Of a DNA stretch of 64,000 nt, positions 1-7,783 are shown piece by piece. This DNA comes from JAKACA01 sp050010115. Its GTDB lineage: Bacteria > Actinomycetota > Acidimicrobiia > Acidimicrobiales > Bog-793. Both the position numbers and the translations under genes were made by a program. The notes beneath the pieces were generated by a model. The model made no database searches, was not told the origin of the DNA, and saw only the letters and a program-made list of their open reading frames with translations. The stretch's first letter is position 1. Every line of letters begins with the position of its first letter. The stretch covers positions 62,001 through 126,000 of the forward strand of contig JBEKLQ010000002.1 in NCBI GenBank assembly GCA_050010115.1, read 5' to 3'.

Positions 1-997
1 CGGGCGGAGCGGTCATCGCCAGATGCACGGAGAACAACGTCCAGTCCTTGTGCTTGACCGCCGTCTTCACGCGCTCGGCCAACTCGGGTGGCACGTCGCC
101 GGGGTTCAGGAAGCGGAGAAAGGTCTGTTCGACGTCGACGGTCGACGCGACGAGCTTTCGCGCCACGAGCTCGGTGCCGTCCGAGAGCCGCACGCCGACC
201 GCCCGATTCCCGTCGACCACGATGTGGTCGACCTCGGCGTCGCTGATCATGGTCCCGCCGTGCTGAGCGAGATCCCGCCACAAGGCGTGGGCGATGCGGT
301 GCGACCCGCCGACGCAAAGGTGCCAGTTGTCGATCTTGCCGACGAGGAGCGGGAAGCCGATCGCAAGGCCTTTGACGTCGGTCGTGTAGCCGCAGATGGC
401 GGCGTGGAAAGCAAGGTGCGCCTTGATCTTCGGGTGCTTGAAGTGCTGGTCGAGGAACTCGTCGATCGACTCTCGGCGGAGCTTCACCGACAGGAACTCG
501 GAGCGCTCGTCGACGCCGAAGCTCGCGAGTGCCTTCGTCAGCTCCTTCACCGACATCGGAGGCTGGTACATGAGCGTGCCGAGCAGGAGATCGACGTAGC
601 CGTGCGCCTCGAGGTGGAGACGGCGGAACGTCTCGGCGTCCTCCTCGTCGAAGCGGGCCATCGACTCCACGGTCCGCTCCAAATCGGCGTGCACGGTGAG
701 CGCCGTCCCGTCGTCGAAGACCGAGGCCATCTGCACCTCCGGGCGGACGTACTCGGCGCCGTGGCGGCGAATCTCGAGGTCGCGCACCGGCGGGGCGAGA
801 TCGACGAAGGTGTGGTAGTTGGCATGCACGTTGTGGAGGAAGCCCGAGAGCGTGAGCTCCTCGGTGGAAAGCCCCCCACCCTCTTCATGACGGCGTTCCA
901 GGACGACGGTGTCGAGCCCGCTCCGGGCGAGATAGGCGCCGAGCGTCAGTCCGTTGTGGCCCGCACCGACGATGATCGCGTCGTAGGTCTCACGCAT
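1..997 (-). CDS. PYROXD2/phytoene-desaturase-like FAD oxidoreductase (3' end outside window)
   Basis: About 332 N-terminal residues are present; the C-terminus lies beyond base 1. Residues 11-16 read GAGHNG, the dinucleotide-binding glycine motif of a Rossmann FAD fold. It is followed by an acidic residue and the RRHEEGGG segment typical of the phytoene desaturase / PYROXD2 superfamily. The ATG at 997 overlaps the stop of the preceding SCP2-like gene by 8 bases, so translational coupling is likely. It is the last visible member of an operon holding three further paralogues. The family flavoprotein fold is clear. The substrate is unknown; family members act on isoprenoids, amines or other hydrophobic compounds. 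Confidence 0.87.
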   Translation of the reverse strand, partial: MRETYDAIIVGAGHNGLTLGAYLARSGLDTVVLERRHEEGGGLSTEELTLSGFLHNVHANYHTFVDLAPPVRDLEIRRHGAEYVRPEVQMASVFDDGTALTVHADLERTVESMARFDEEDAETFRRLHLEAHGYVDLLLGTLMYQPPMSVKELTKALASFGVDERSEFLSVKLRRESIDEFLDQHFKHPKIKAHLAFHAAICGYTTDVKGLAIGFPLLVGKIDNWHLCVGGSHRIAHALWRDLAQHGGTMISDAEVDHIVVDGNRAVGVRLSDGTELVARKLVASTVDVEQTFLRFLNPGDVPPELAERVKTAVKHKDWTLFSVHLAMTAPP

Positions 998-1454
998 TGG
1001 CTGTCTCGCACCCGAGCACGTACGGGGGGGCACCTCGTGGCCAGGTCGTCTCGATGGTTCGGTATGCCTCGAGGAGCGCCTTCACGTGGTCGGCCTGGCG
1101 CATGAGGAAGCGCATGTCTCCCCGGACCCGGATGGTCCCCTTGAGGGCGGCGTCGATCGGGTCCAACAGCCCGGCGGCGACCTCGTCAAAAGCGGCCGCC
1201 GGTCCGAGGAACCTGAAGCTCAGCTCCTGCGTCTCGTCCGGCTCGCCTTCGCGGTACCACGAGCACTGACCGTCGTCGATCTGGACGAGGAAGTGGCGCT
1301 CCCCGCCCGCTTCCACGTACGGGGACACGGCGTCGCCGACGATGTCGACCGCGATCAGTATGGAGCCCTTCGGCACTTCTCGAAGGTTCGCCACCCTGAC
1401 GTTGATCGCGGCGCGCACCGCTTCGAACCACTCCTCGGTGTAGACGTCGGCCAT
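990..1454 (-). CDS. SCP2-like sterol-carrier domain protein
   Basis: A protein of 154 residues. A small alpha/beta domain contains a central hydrophobic strand with LIAVDIVGDAVSPY. A later segment around residues 110-130 has a GTIRVRGDMRFLM pattern, which resembles the lipid-binding SCP2 fold. There is no signal peptide, so it is probably cytosolic. Its ATG shares one base with the stop of the upstream FAD oxidoreductase (TGATG), and its own stop overlaps the next oxidoreductase start, so it is embedded in the flavoprotein operon. Inference: it may bind or deliver a hydrophobic substrate to the neighbouring FAD enzymes. The SCP2 assignment is moderate because it rests on pattern alone. Confidence 0.75.
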   Translation of the reverse strand: MADVYTEEWFEAVRAAINVRVANLREVPKGSILIAVDIVGDAVSPYVEAGGERHFLVQIDDGQCSWYREGEPDETQELSFRFLGPAAAFDEVAAGLLDPIDAALKGTIRVRGDMRFLMRQADHVKALLEAYRTIETTWPRGAPPYVLGCETANA

Positions 1455-3076
1455 CAGTACGACCTCCCCTCCGCGACCGGGCTCGGCAAGCCGAGGTCTT
1501 CGGCGATGACCTTGTAGGCGTTGTAACCACAGGCCGAGTGCACGCCTCCACCCGGGTGGGACGAGGGCCCGCAGAAGTACAGGCCTCCGATCTCCGCCCG
1601 ATAGCTCGAAGCCTCCGGGAACGGACGGTTCACCCCGAGCTGATCGGGGGCGAACTCTCCATTGGAGAAGTCGCCCTCCCGCATCAGGTTCTTGCGTTCG
1701 ATCTGATCCGGTGTGTACAGCTTGTGAGCCATGACGTTGGCGGGGGTCATGTTCGGAGCGGACTCGCGCCAGGTAGCGAGGAACCTGTCGTTGTAACTCG
1801 CGCGAACTTCTGCCCACTCGTCGGCGGAGAGCGCGCTGGCAGGCGGAAGGAAGTACCACCCGGTCGCCGCGTGGTAGTTCGGCGGCGCCTGGGCCGCGTC
1901 CCAGATCGAGTTGACCCACGTTGCCGCTTTCGGCTCGGGGAGCTTGCCGCTGTAGGCGTCGCGAATGTAGGCGAGCATGTCCGCCGCGCTGTCGTAGCCC
2001 ACGAGCGTGTAGAAACACCGGTCGATGTCGGGGTTCCAGGCGGCCGACTTGTAGGCTGGCGCCTCGTGGATGCAGAACATCGGGGTGCCGAGCACGTGGC
2101 TCGGGCCATAGCGGAACGCCTTCGCCCTCCGGACCCAACGGTCGCTCAGGTGTTCCTCACCCACCAACTCGAGCAGCGTCTGGCGGATGTCGGCATTGGA
2201 CGCGACGAGCCGCTCTGCCCGGATTTCCCGGCCACCTCGCACCCGCACCCCGACGGCGCGCTCATCCTCGACGAGGATTCGTTCCACCGCCGTGTTCTCG
2301 ATGAGGTCGACCCCTTCGCGGTAGCAGACCTGTGTCATCGCCTTGGCGAGCGTGTGGGTCCCTCCCCGGCACAGCTTCCAGTTGCCGAGCGTCCACATCA
2401 CATAGGTGAGGAAGCCGATCCCCAGCCCTTCCGTATCGATCGGTAAGCCCCACTCGACGGAGCAACGGTAGAGCAGCGCCCGGACCTCCGGCGTCTCGAA
2501 CAGCTCGTCGATGACGACCTTGGGGGACTTGACGGCGAAATGGGCTCCGACACCGAGGTCACCCCAACCGAGCTCGAGGGTGGCTCCTTCGCTGTTGCGG
2601 TCGATCGGCTTCGGTGGGTTGTAGAGATCCGTCGCGACAAGTTCCTCCACCTCCACCGCCCGGCGCTTCAACTCGACGAACGTATCCGCGTCCACCTTCG
2701 AGTACGCGGCGATGCTCTCGCGTGTCCGCTCGAGGAGGTCCGGTCGGTACACGATGATCGGCGGCCGCCCGTCCGCGAACGCGATCCCGGCCTGCGCTTC
2801 GGGCATGACCGTCCGCAGTCCGACCTCCTCCAGACCGAAGTCCCGGATCATCGGCATGATGTCGAAGAACTCCATGTACTGGGCGTGCATGTTGTGCCGG
2901 AAGCCTGGCAGCACGGGCTCCTCGGTGTTCACGCCACCGCCTTCTTCGTGACGACGTTCGATGACCACTGTGGAGAGGCCCGCTCGCTGTAGGTACGCGG
3001 CAAGGCAGAGCCCGTTGTGCCCGGCCCCGATGACGACGGCGTCGTAGGTCGTCGTGATCGAAGTGGTGTCGCTCAT
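1454..3076 (-). CDS. PYROXD2/phytoene-desaturase-like FAD oxidoreductase
   Basis: A 540-residue flavoprotein. GAGHNG at residues 17-22 is the FAD ADP-binding motif. A C-terminal LYFCGPSSHPGGGV segment is the conserved second FAD contact of the phytoene desaturase/amine oxidase superfamily. The start was placed at the ATG at 3076 because AAGGGA lies seven bases upstream, overlapping the stop of the preceding small gene. A TTG at 3091 would add five residues. The stop shares one base with the SCP2-like gene. No signal peptide or membrane segment is visible. It could be a desaturase, saturase, isomerase or oxidase; the sequence does not decide the reaction. Confidence 0.9.
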   Translation of the reverse strand: MSDTTSITTTYDAVVIGAGHNGLCLAAYLQRAGLSTVVIERRHEEGGGVNTEEPVLPGFRHNMHAQYMEFFDIMPMIRDFGLEEVGLRTVMPEAQAGIAFADGRPPIIVYRPDLLERTRESIAAYSKVDADTFVELKRRAVEVEELVATDLYNPPKPIDRNSEGATLELGWGDLGVGAHFAVKSPKVVIDELFETPEVRALLYRCSVEWGLPIDTEGLGIGFLTYVMWTLGNWKLCRGGTHTLAKAMTQVCYREGVDLIENTAVERILVEDERAVGVRVRGGREIRAERLVASNADIRQTLLELVGEEHLSDRWVRRAKAFRYGPSHVLGTPMFCIHEAPAYKSAAWNPDIDRCFYTLVGYDSAADMLAYIRDAYSGKLPEPKAATWVNSIWDAAQAPPNYHAATGWYFLPPASALSADEWAEVRASYNDRFLATWRESAPNMTPANVMAHKLYTPDQIERKNLMREGDFSNGEFAPDQLGVNRPFPEASSYRAEIGGLYFCGPSSHPGGGVHSACGYNAYKVIAEDLGLPSPVAEGRSY

Positions 3077-3087
3077 CGCACGTCCCT

Positions 3088-3492
3088 TCAACCGGCCCGG
3101 AGACCGCCGCCGAAGCCGCCGGCGGCTCGTGACCCAACGGCGGGCTTGCCGTCGCTGGCGGAACCGAACTTCTCGGCCGTTTCGAGCTTCTCGGCCCTCT
3201 CTCGGCGCCCTGTCTTCTCGGCCTTGTCGACCTTCCCATCCCCCAGCGTCTCGGACGGATGGGCCTTGCGGTGGAAGATCCAGCGGGCGCCGAGCCCGAG
3301 CGTGTGGCGGTTGACGCCGACACGGAGCATCCCGGGGATGTCACCTGGCGCGATGCGGATCGAGAAGTCCCAGGTCACCGGTTCATGAATCGTGCCCTCG
3401 ATGACCACTTCGTTGCCATCCCGCTTGATCTCGTACTCGCGGAAGTCCATGACGAGCTCTCTGCGGCCAAGGCCGCGTGAACGAAGTTTCAT
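3088..3492 (-). CDS. Small protein of unknown function in FAD oxidoreductase operon
   Basis: A 134-residue protein with no family I recognise. The first 75 residues look like a compact beta-rich domain (EYEIKRDG...VVIEGTIHEPVTWDFSIRI...GVNRHTLGLGARWIF). The tail from about residue 80 is Lys/Glu-rich then Gly/Ala-rich and probably disordered or helical. The ATG at 3492 forms an ATGA overlap with the upstream oxidoreductase stop, which fixes the start. An internal ATG at 3450 is a weaker alternative. Its position between two paralogous flavoproteins suggests an accessory subunit or substrate-handling role, but that is inference only. Confidence 0.75.
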   Translation of the reverse strand: MKLRSRGLGRRELVMDFREYEIKRDGNEVVIEGTIHEPVTWDFSIRIAPGDIPGMLRVGVNRHTLGLGARWIFHRKAHPSETLGDGKVDKAEKTGRRERAEKLETAEKFGSASDGKPAVGSRAAGGFGGGLRAG

Positions 3493-5147
3493 GCGAGGTA
3501 GGCCTCCTGGTATCGCTGAACGAATCGGGGCATCTGCCACCATCGGTTGGCCGCGAGGTCGTCCACGACCGAGCCGGCGGCGATGTAGCCGGGCCCGCCG
3601 ATCACGAGCCCGCCCGGGTACGAGGAGGCACCGCAAAGATAGAGGCCTTCGATCGGCGCCCGTCCGCCGATGCAGCTGTCATGGGGCCGGAACACGCCCA
3701 TCTGGAGCGGGTCGTAGTGCCCGTGCTTGATCGACCCGCGAACCATGTTGGGCAAGCGGGTCTCGATGTCGAGAGGGCTCTCTGCGTTCATCATCACGAC
3801 GTTCTCCGCCGTGAGGTTCGGGGCGTACTCGCCCCACCGCTCGAGCAGCGACGCCGCCAGGTCCTGGCGACGGGCTTCCCAGCCACCGGTGACGTCATAG
3901 GGGGCGTGAATCTGCAGGAACCCCACGTGATGGCCGGGCACTCGCGGCAGCGTCGGGTCGTACCTCGTCTCGATGGTGGCGTGACCTCCGGGCGCCTGGT
4001 CGAGATTTCCTGCCGCGACCGCCCTCCATTGGTCGAGCAGCTCGTCCGTCGAATCGAAACCCAGCACCGTCATGAACGCATCGTCCACCCATGGATCGTC
4101 GGAGCGGTACGAGGGAGCCTGCTTGCAGGCGACCGTGAGGGTGAAGAACGACCAGCGGTCCCACTCCCACCGCTCCGCTGTCCGGCGCAACTCGGCAGGG
4201 ACCCACTCCTCTTCGATCAGCTCGCCGAAGGTCTGCGGAGGCGGGAGGCTCGAGAGCACGGCCTTCGCCCGGATGACATGACCGTCGAACAGTTCGACGC
4301 CGGTCACGTGGCCCTCCGTCACCAGGATCTGTGTCACCTCGGCGTTGTCGATCACCACTCCGCCCGCCCGGTGGATCTCTCTCGACAACGCGCCGGCGAG
4401 CTTGTGCGACCCGCCGTAGCAGACGGCCTTGTTCATGGCACGGTCGACCAGCATCGGCACCATGAACCCCAGCCCGCTGTCTTCCGGGTCGAGCCCCCAC
4501 ATGCAGGCCACGTAGAGGAGGAGCATCTTCAGGCGGTCGTCCTCGAAGAGCTCGTCGATGATCTCGACGGGCGACATCTCGGTCAGCCGCAACGCCTCTT
4601 TCCCCACCTCCGTGCGCTCGAGAGCCTCGATCATGTCGATCGGGTGCAAGGGCGGCAGGTACGTCCCCGGCGCGACCACCTCCTCGACGATCCGTCGCCA
4701 CGTCCGCATCACACGTCCGAAGGCGCGGGCGTCGGTTGGGGAGCGCTTCGCGATCGAGTCCTTCGTGTCCTCGATCTGGTGGCACAGGAGGAGGCTCGTC
4801 CCGTCCCGGAAGACCGCCGCGGTCTGCGCGTTCGGCTTGACGAACGTGAGTCCGTGCTGGGAAAGGTCGAAGTCCCGGAGCACGGGCATGTAGTCGGTCA
4901 TCATGTGGTAGACGGCGTGGGTGTTCGTATAGAAACCCGGGAAGAGCGTCTCCTCGGTCGCGAGGCCTCCCCCGATCTCGTGGCGCCGTTCGACCAGCAC
5001 GGTTCGCAGGCCGGCCCGCGCGAGGTAGGCGGCTGCGATGAGCCCGTTCGGGCCGCCGCCGACGACGCACACGTCGGCGTCGTACTCGTGGGGGAACTCC
5101 TCGAGGATCTTCTCAGTTGGCTCGATGCCGTAGCTCCGGCGGGTCAT
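3489..5147 (-). CDS. PYROXD2/phytoene-desaturase-like FAD oxidoreductase
   Basis: A 552-residue flavoprotein with an N-terminal extension of about 23 residues before the FAD motif GGGPNG (residues 30-35). RRHEIGGG follows, and the usual C-terminal motif appears as LYLCGASSYPGG with Tyr in place of the His found in its neighbours. The start at 5147 is supported by an ATGA overlap with the upstream gene's stop. An in-frame extension further upstream would run through that coding sequence and is not expected. The stop overlaps the small unknown gene in the same way. It is distinct enough from the flanking paralogues to suggest a different substrate or step. The reaction is not known. Confidence 0.9.
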   Translation of the reverse strand: MTRRSYGIEPTEKILEEFPHEYDADVCVVGGGPNGLIAAAYLARAGLRTVLVERRHEIGGGLATEETLFPGFYTNTHAVYHMMTDYMPVLRDFDLSQHGLTFVKPNAQTAAVFRDGTSLLLCHQIEDTKDSIAKRSPTDARAFGRVMRTWRRIVEEVVAPGTYLPPLHPIDMIEALERTEVGKEALRLTEMSPVEIIDELFEDDRLKMLLLYVACMWGLDPEDSGLGFMVPMLVDRAMNKAVCYGGSHKLAGALSREIHRAGGVVIDNAEVTQILVTEGHVTGVELFDGHVIRAKAVLSSLPPPQTFGELIEEEWVPAELRRTAERWEWDRWSFFTLTVACKQAPSYRSDDPWVDDAFMTVLGFDSTDELLDQWRAVAAGNLDQAPGGHATIETRYDPTLPRVPGHHVGFLQIHAPYDVTGGWEARRQDLAASLLERWGEYAPNLTAENVVMMNAESPLDIETRLPNMVRGSIKHGHYDPLQMGVFRPHDSCIGGRAPIEGLYLCGASSYPGGLVIGGPGYIAAGSVVDDLAANRWWQMPRFVQRYQEAYLA

Positions 5148-6892
5148 GACACCCCTCCGGCGACCGACGCCAGCTTCGCGTCCGTGCCCGACTCGGACCG
5201 CGAGCCCGGCTTGGCAGCGTCGGAGATGTACCACTCCGACGGGTACCACCAGCTCGCCGGTTCCACGATGCCGTCGTCGATGAGGATGTGCATGAGGTTG
5301 TACGGGACCGCCATCAAGCAGAGCCCACCCGGATGCGACGTCTGGTTGCACAGGTAGAGACCGTCGATGGGCGTCCGGTAACGCGACAGCTCGGGCAGCG
5401 GCCGGCTCGAGAACCACTGGTCCTCCGACTGCCGGATCGCATACCAGTTCCCTCCGCTCATGCCCGCGTTCCGGAACTCCGAGTCATACGGCGTGTTCAC
5501 GAAGACATCGACGATGTTGTCCGAACCCATGTTCGGGGCCATTCGTTCGAGGAGCGCGAGCGCAGCCTTCGTGATCTCGTCCTTGTGGCGGTTGATGCCC
5601 TCCGGCCCGGTCACGTCGTACTGAGGGGGCGGCACCTCCAGATACACCGGTGAGAGCAGGTGGTAACCGTCAGGGGTGCGGGTCTCGTCGTAGGGGTCGT
5701 GGGTGACGATCATCATCGTGAGGTGCTCGGGCGAGAGTTCCGGGCTCCGCCGGAGCGAGTAGGCGTCACGCGTCTGGGCGTGGAAGAACTCCATCGAGTC
5801 AGCTGGCGCCATCACACACGAGGGGTACACGTCCTCGGGGAAGGCGTCGGGCCGGCCGTGGTACTTCGGCAGCTCACGGCAGAGCACGTGCATGACGAAC
5901 AGGCTGCCGCCCTTGAGCGAGATGTCCTTGACGCGCTGGGTGAAGCCGACGTCGAGGTGCTGCCGGCCGATGAGGTTCAGGAACGTCGTCTTCACGTCCA
6001 CGCCCGAGACAACGGCCTTGTCGGCCCAGATCGTCTTCTCGGGGAAGGCCGCCTCGTCCGAGAGGCGGACGCCCACGGCCCGGCCGTTCTGCACGATGAT
6101 CTCGCCCACCGGTGCATTCGCGAGGATGCGCGCACCGTGTGCCAGCGCGCAGCGGATGATGGAGTGTGCGTAGGCGTGCATGCCGCCGCGGGGCGACCCC
6201 GACGCGTAACCGACCAGCATCCCGCCGCCCATGGACGGCAGGAGCATCCCGTCCCAGTCGGGATGCGCTCCGCAGTACCAGGCAGCGAAGGCTGCGGCCA
6301 CCCGCGCCGGCTCCCACGGCACGAACTCGTCGAGGAAGTCGGTGTAGCTCATATCGAGCAGTCGCGGGCTGTAGAGCCCGGGCAGGTGCTTTCGGAAGAC
6401 GTTCCACCACGGCAGGTCCCCGGCCTCGACCTCGAGCTCGGGTGGGTGCGGCGGCGTCCAGAACAGGGCTCTCAGCAGCTCACGCAGCGATGGCTCGTCG
6501 AGGGCCTCCATCGGGCTGAAGGCGCCTTCGCTGGTCCCGGCGTACCGTCGGCGCGACTCCTCGCCAATGTCAGGCCGCCAGCGGCTCCCCATGTTGGCGG
6601 CGACCCCGTCGAGAGTGACGATGCCCGACAGCGACTGGTAGTAGACCATCCGGAACCCGTACTTCCACAGCTCGAGCTGATCGAAGCCCGGAGCCGCCCC
6701 GCCGTACAGGTAGGTCGCGTGCGGGTCGATCCGGAAGCCCGGCCTCGGCTCGGTGTTCTCCTGGCCACCGCCGCACTCGGGTCTCGCTTCCAGGACGCAC
6801 ACGCTGAGTCCTGACTTCGCGAGGTAGGCGGCAAGTGTGCTGCCGTTGTGCCCACCTCCGACGATGACGACGTCGAAGCGCGCATCCTGCAT
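5144..6892 (-). CDS. PYROXD2/phytoene-desaturase-like FAD oxidoreductase, first gene of operon
   Basis: A 582-residue protein and the most divergent of the four paralogues. GGGHNG at residues 12-17 and a downstream Glu (residue 35) mark the FAD site. The C-terminal LYLCNQTSHPGGLC corresponds to the second FAD motif. The ATG at 6892 was chosen because a GGGGGG run sits about seven bases upstream; a TTG at 6919 is possible. About 210 bases separate it from the rrf2-type gene on the same strand. That gap holds AT-richer sequence (6961-7000) with a short CTCGC/GCGAG inverted repeat and is the likely promoter region of the operon. The product and substrate cannot be inferred. Confidence 0.9.
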   Translation of the reverse strand: MQDARFDVVIVGGGHNGSTLAAYLAKSGLSVCVLEARPECGGGQENTEPRPGFRIDPHATYLYGGAAPGFDQLELWKYGFRMVYYQSLSGIVTLDGVAANMGSRWRPDIGEESRRRYAGTSEGAFSPMEALDEPSLRELLRALFWTPPHPPELEVEAGDLPWWNVFRKHLPGLYSPRLLDMSYTDFLDEFVPWEPARVAAAFAAWYCGAHPDWDGMLLPSMGGGMLVGYASGSPRGGMHAYAHSIIRCALAHGARILANAPVGEIIVQNGRAVGVRLSDEAAFPEKTIWADKAVVSGVDVKTTFLNLIGRQHLDVGFTQRVKDISLKGGSLFVMHVLCRELPKYHGRPDAFPEDVYPSCVMAPADSMEFFHAQTRDAYSLRRSPELSPEHLTMMIVTHDPYDETRTPDGYHLLSPVYLEVPPPQYDVTGPEGINRHKDEITKAALALLERMAPNMGSDNIVDVFVNTPYDSEFRNAGMSGGNWYAIRQSEDQWFSSRPLPELSRYRTPIDGLYLCNQTSHPGGLCLMAVPYNLMHILIDDGIVEPASWWYPSEWYISDAAKPGSRSESGTDAKLASVAGGVS

Positions 6893-7104
6893 CGCATCCC
6901 CCCAGTCCACGTCGAGCAAGGCCGGCTGGCACGCTTAGGTTGCCGTCTGCCTCGCGCTTCCGTTATTTCCTCGCAAGCCTAGCGAGCTTTTATCGCGGAG
7001 GGAAGCCCTGTGGCTCGGCTTCGAAATGGCCCGGAGGATCCTGGCCGGGCAGGTCGGCCGCAGTGCGGGCGGATGACCGGCGTCCAAGCGGTCGCCTGCT
7101 CGGC

Positions 7105-7596
7105 TCAGCTGGCCGTGGGGGCGCGGCCGGCGCGGCGGGCGGCGGCGGCGGCTTCGCGGCGGGCGGCGAGCTTGGCGATCTCCCGCTCGCGACGCAACGT
7201 GTCGGAGAGGCTCGTATGGTCGAGTGCGTTGATGGCCGCCGAGCGGCCGTGGCTCCACGCAGCGTGGAGGGCGCACTCAGGACGGTGATCGTTGCACCGA
7301 CGGGAGTCGAGGAGGCAGTGGGAGATCTCCAGGCGGCCCTCCAGGGACTCGATGATCTCCAGCATGGAGATGTCCTCGGGGTTCCGCGCCAAGGTGCAGC
7401 CCCCGTTCCTACCCGGCAAGCAGAGCAGCAAGCCCGAGCGCGAGAGCAGGTTCATGATCGTCGGCACGTTCCCGGACGAGATCTCGCAAGCCCGAGCCAG
7501 GTCCGCGGCGGTCACCCGCTCGCCTCTCGAAAGAGAGGCCATGTACAGCATGAGGCGGATGCCGTACTCGCTTCTCTTCGTGAGGGACAGATGCAT
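7105..7596 (-). CDS. Rrf2-family transcriptional regulator with three-Cys cluster motif
   Basis: A 163-residue protein. The N-terminus (LTKRSEYGIRLMLYMA) and the winged-helix segment through residue 70 (VPTIMNLLSRSGLL...GRNGGCTLA) are typical of Rrf2/IscR/NsrR regulators. Cys94, Cys101 and Cys108 (C-x6-C-x6-C) lie where family members bind a [2Fe-2S] or [4Fe-4S] cluster, so redox or NO sensing is likely. The tail is Ala/Arg-rich. The ATG at 7596 gives the canonical family start; an ATG at 7608 is an alternative. It lies between the FAD oxidoreductase operon (same strand, downstream) and the divergent acyl-CoA operon, so it may control both (inference). Confidence 0.9.
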   Translation of the reverse strand: MHLSLTKRSEYGIRLMLYMASLSRGERVTAADLARACEISSGNVPTIMNLLSRSGLLLCLPGRNGGCTLARNPEDISMLEIIESLEGRLEISHCLLDSRRCNDHRPECALHAAWSHGRSAAINALDHTSLSDTLRREREIAKLAARREAAAAARRAGRAPTAS

Positions 7597-7615
7597 ACCT
7601 CGAAACATTAGGTCG

Positions 7616-7652
7616 GATCGCGAGGATTCCAGTGCCCAGGCACTTCGCGATC
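7616..7652. promoter_or_regulatory. Two-part inverted repeat between rrf2-type gene and acyl-CoA operon
   Basis: Outer arms GATCGCGA (7616-7623) and TCGCGATC (7645-7652) are perfect complements. Inside them AGTGCC (7631-7636) and GGCACT (7639-7644) also pair, with a seven-base bulge (7624-7630) on one side. It sits 20 bases upstream of the regulator start and about 130 bases upstream of the divergent acyl-CoA dehydrogenase. It could be an operator for a dimeric regulator or an RNA hairpin in the regulator's leader. No run of T follows, so a terminator is unlikely. Confidence 0.5.
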
Positions 7653-7783
7653 GATGCGACCAGAGAAATTAGCCATTTACACGCTAGAGTTAGAGGCTTC
7701 ATTGCCCTGCGACCTGTGAGGGAGCAGGAGCATTAGGGGCAACAGGGGAGGCCAGGCGTGCACGACACGCAGGGGGCAAGCTG

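Noticed and set aside
23..1105. Plus-strand gene of 360 codons at the window start
   Set aside because: The opposite strand encodes a clear FAD oxidoreductase and an SCP2-like protein over the same bases.
3477..5357. A 626-codon open reading frame on the plus strand
   Set aside because: It mirrors the FAD oxidoreductase gene on the minus strand and its translation shows no recognisable domain.
6975..6997. Terminator hairpin (CTCGC/GCGAG then CTTTT) on the plus strand
   Set aside because: No plus-strand gene lies upstream to be terminated; the stem is only five pairs and sits in the likely promoter region of the minus-strand operon.
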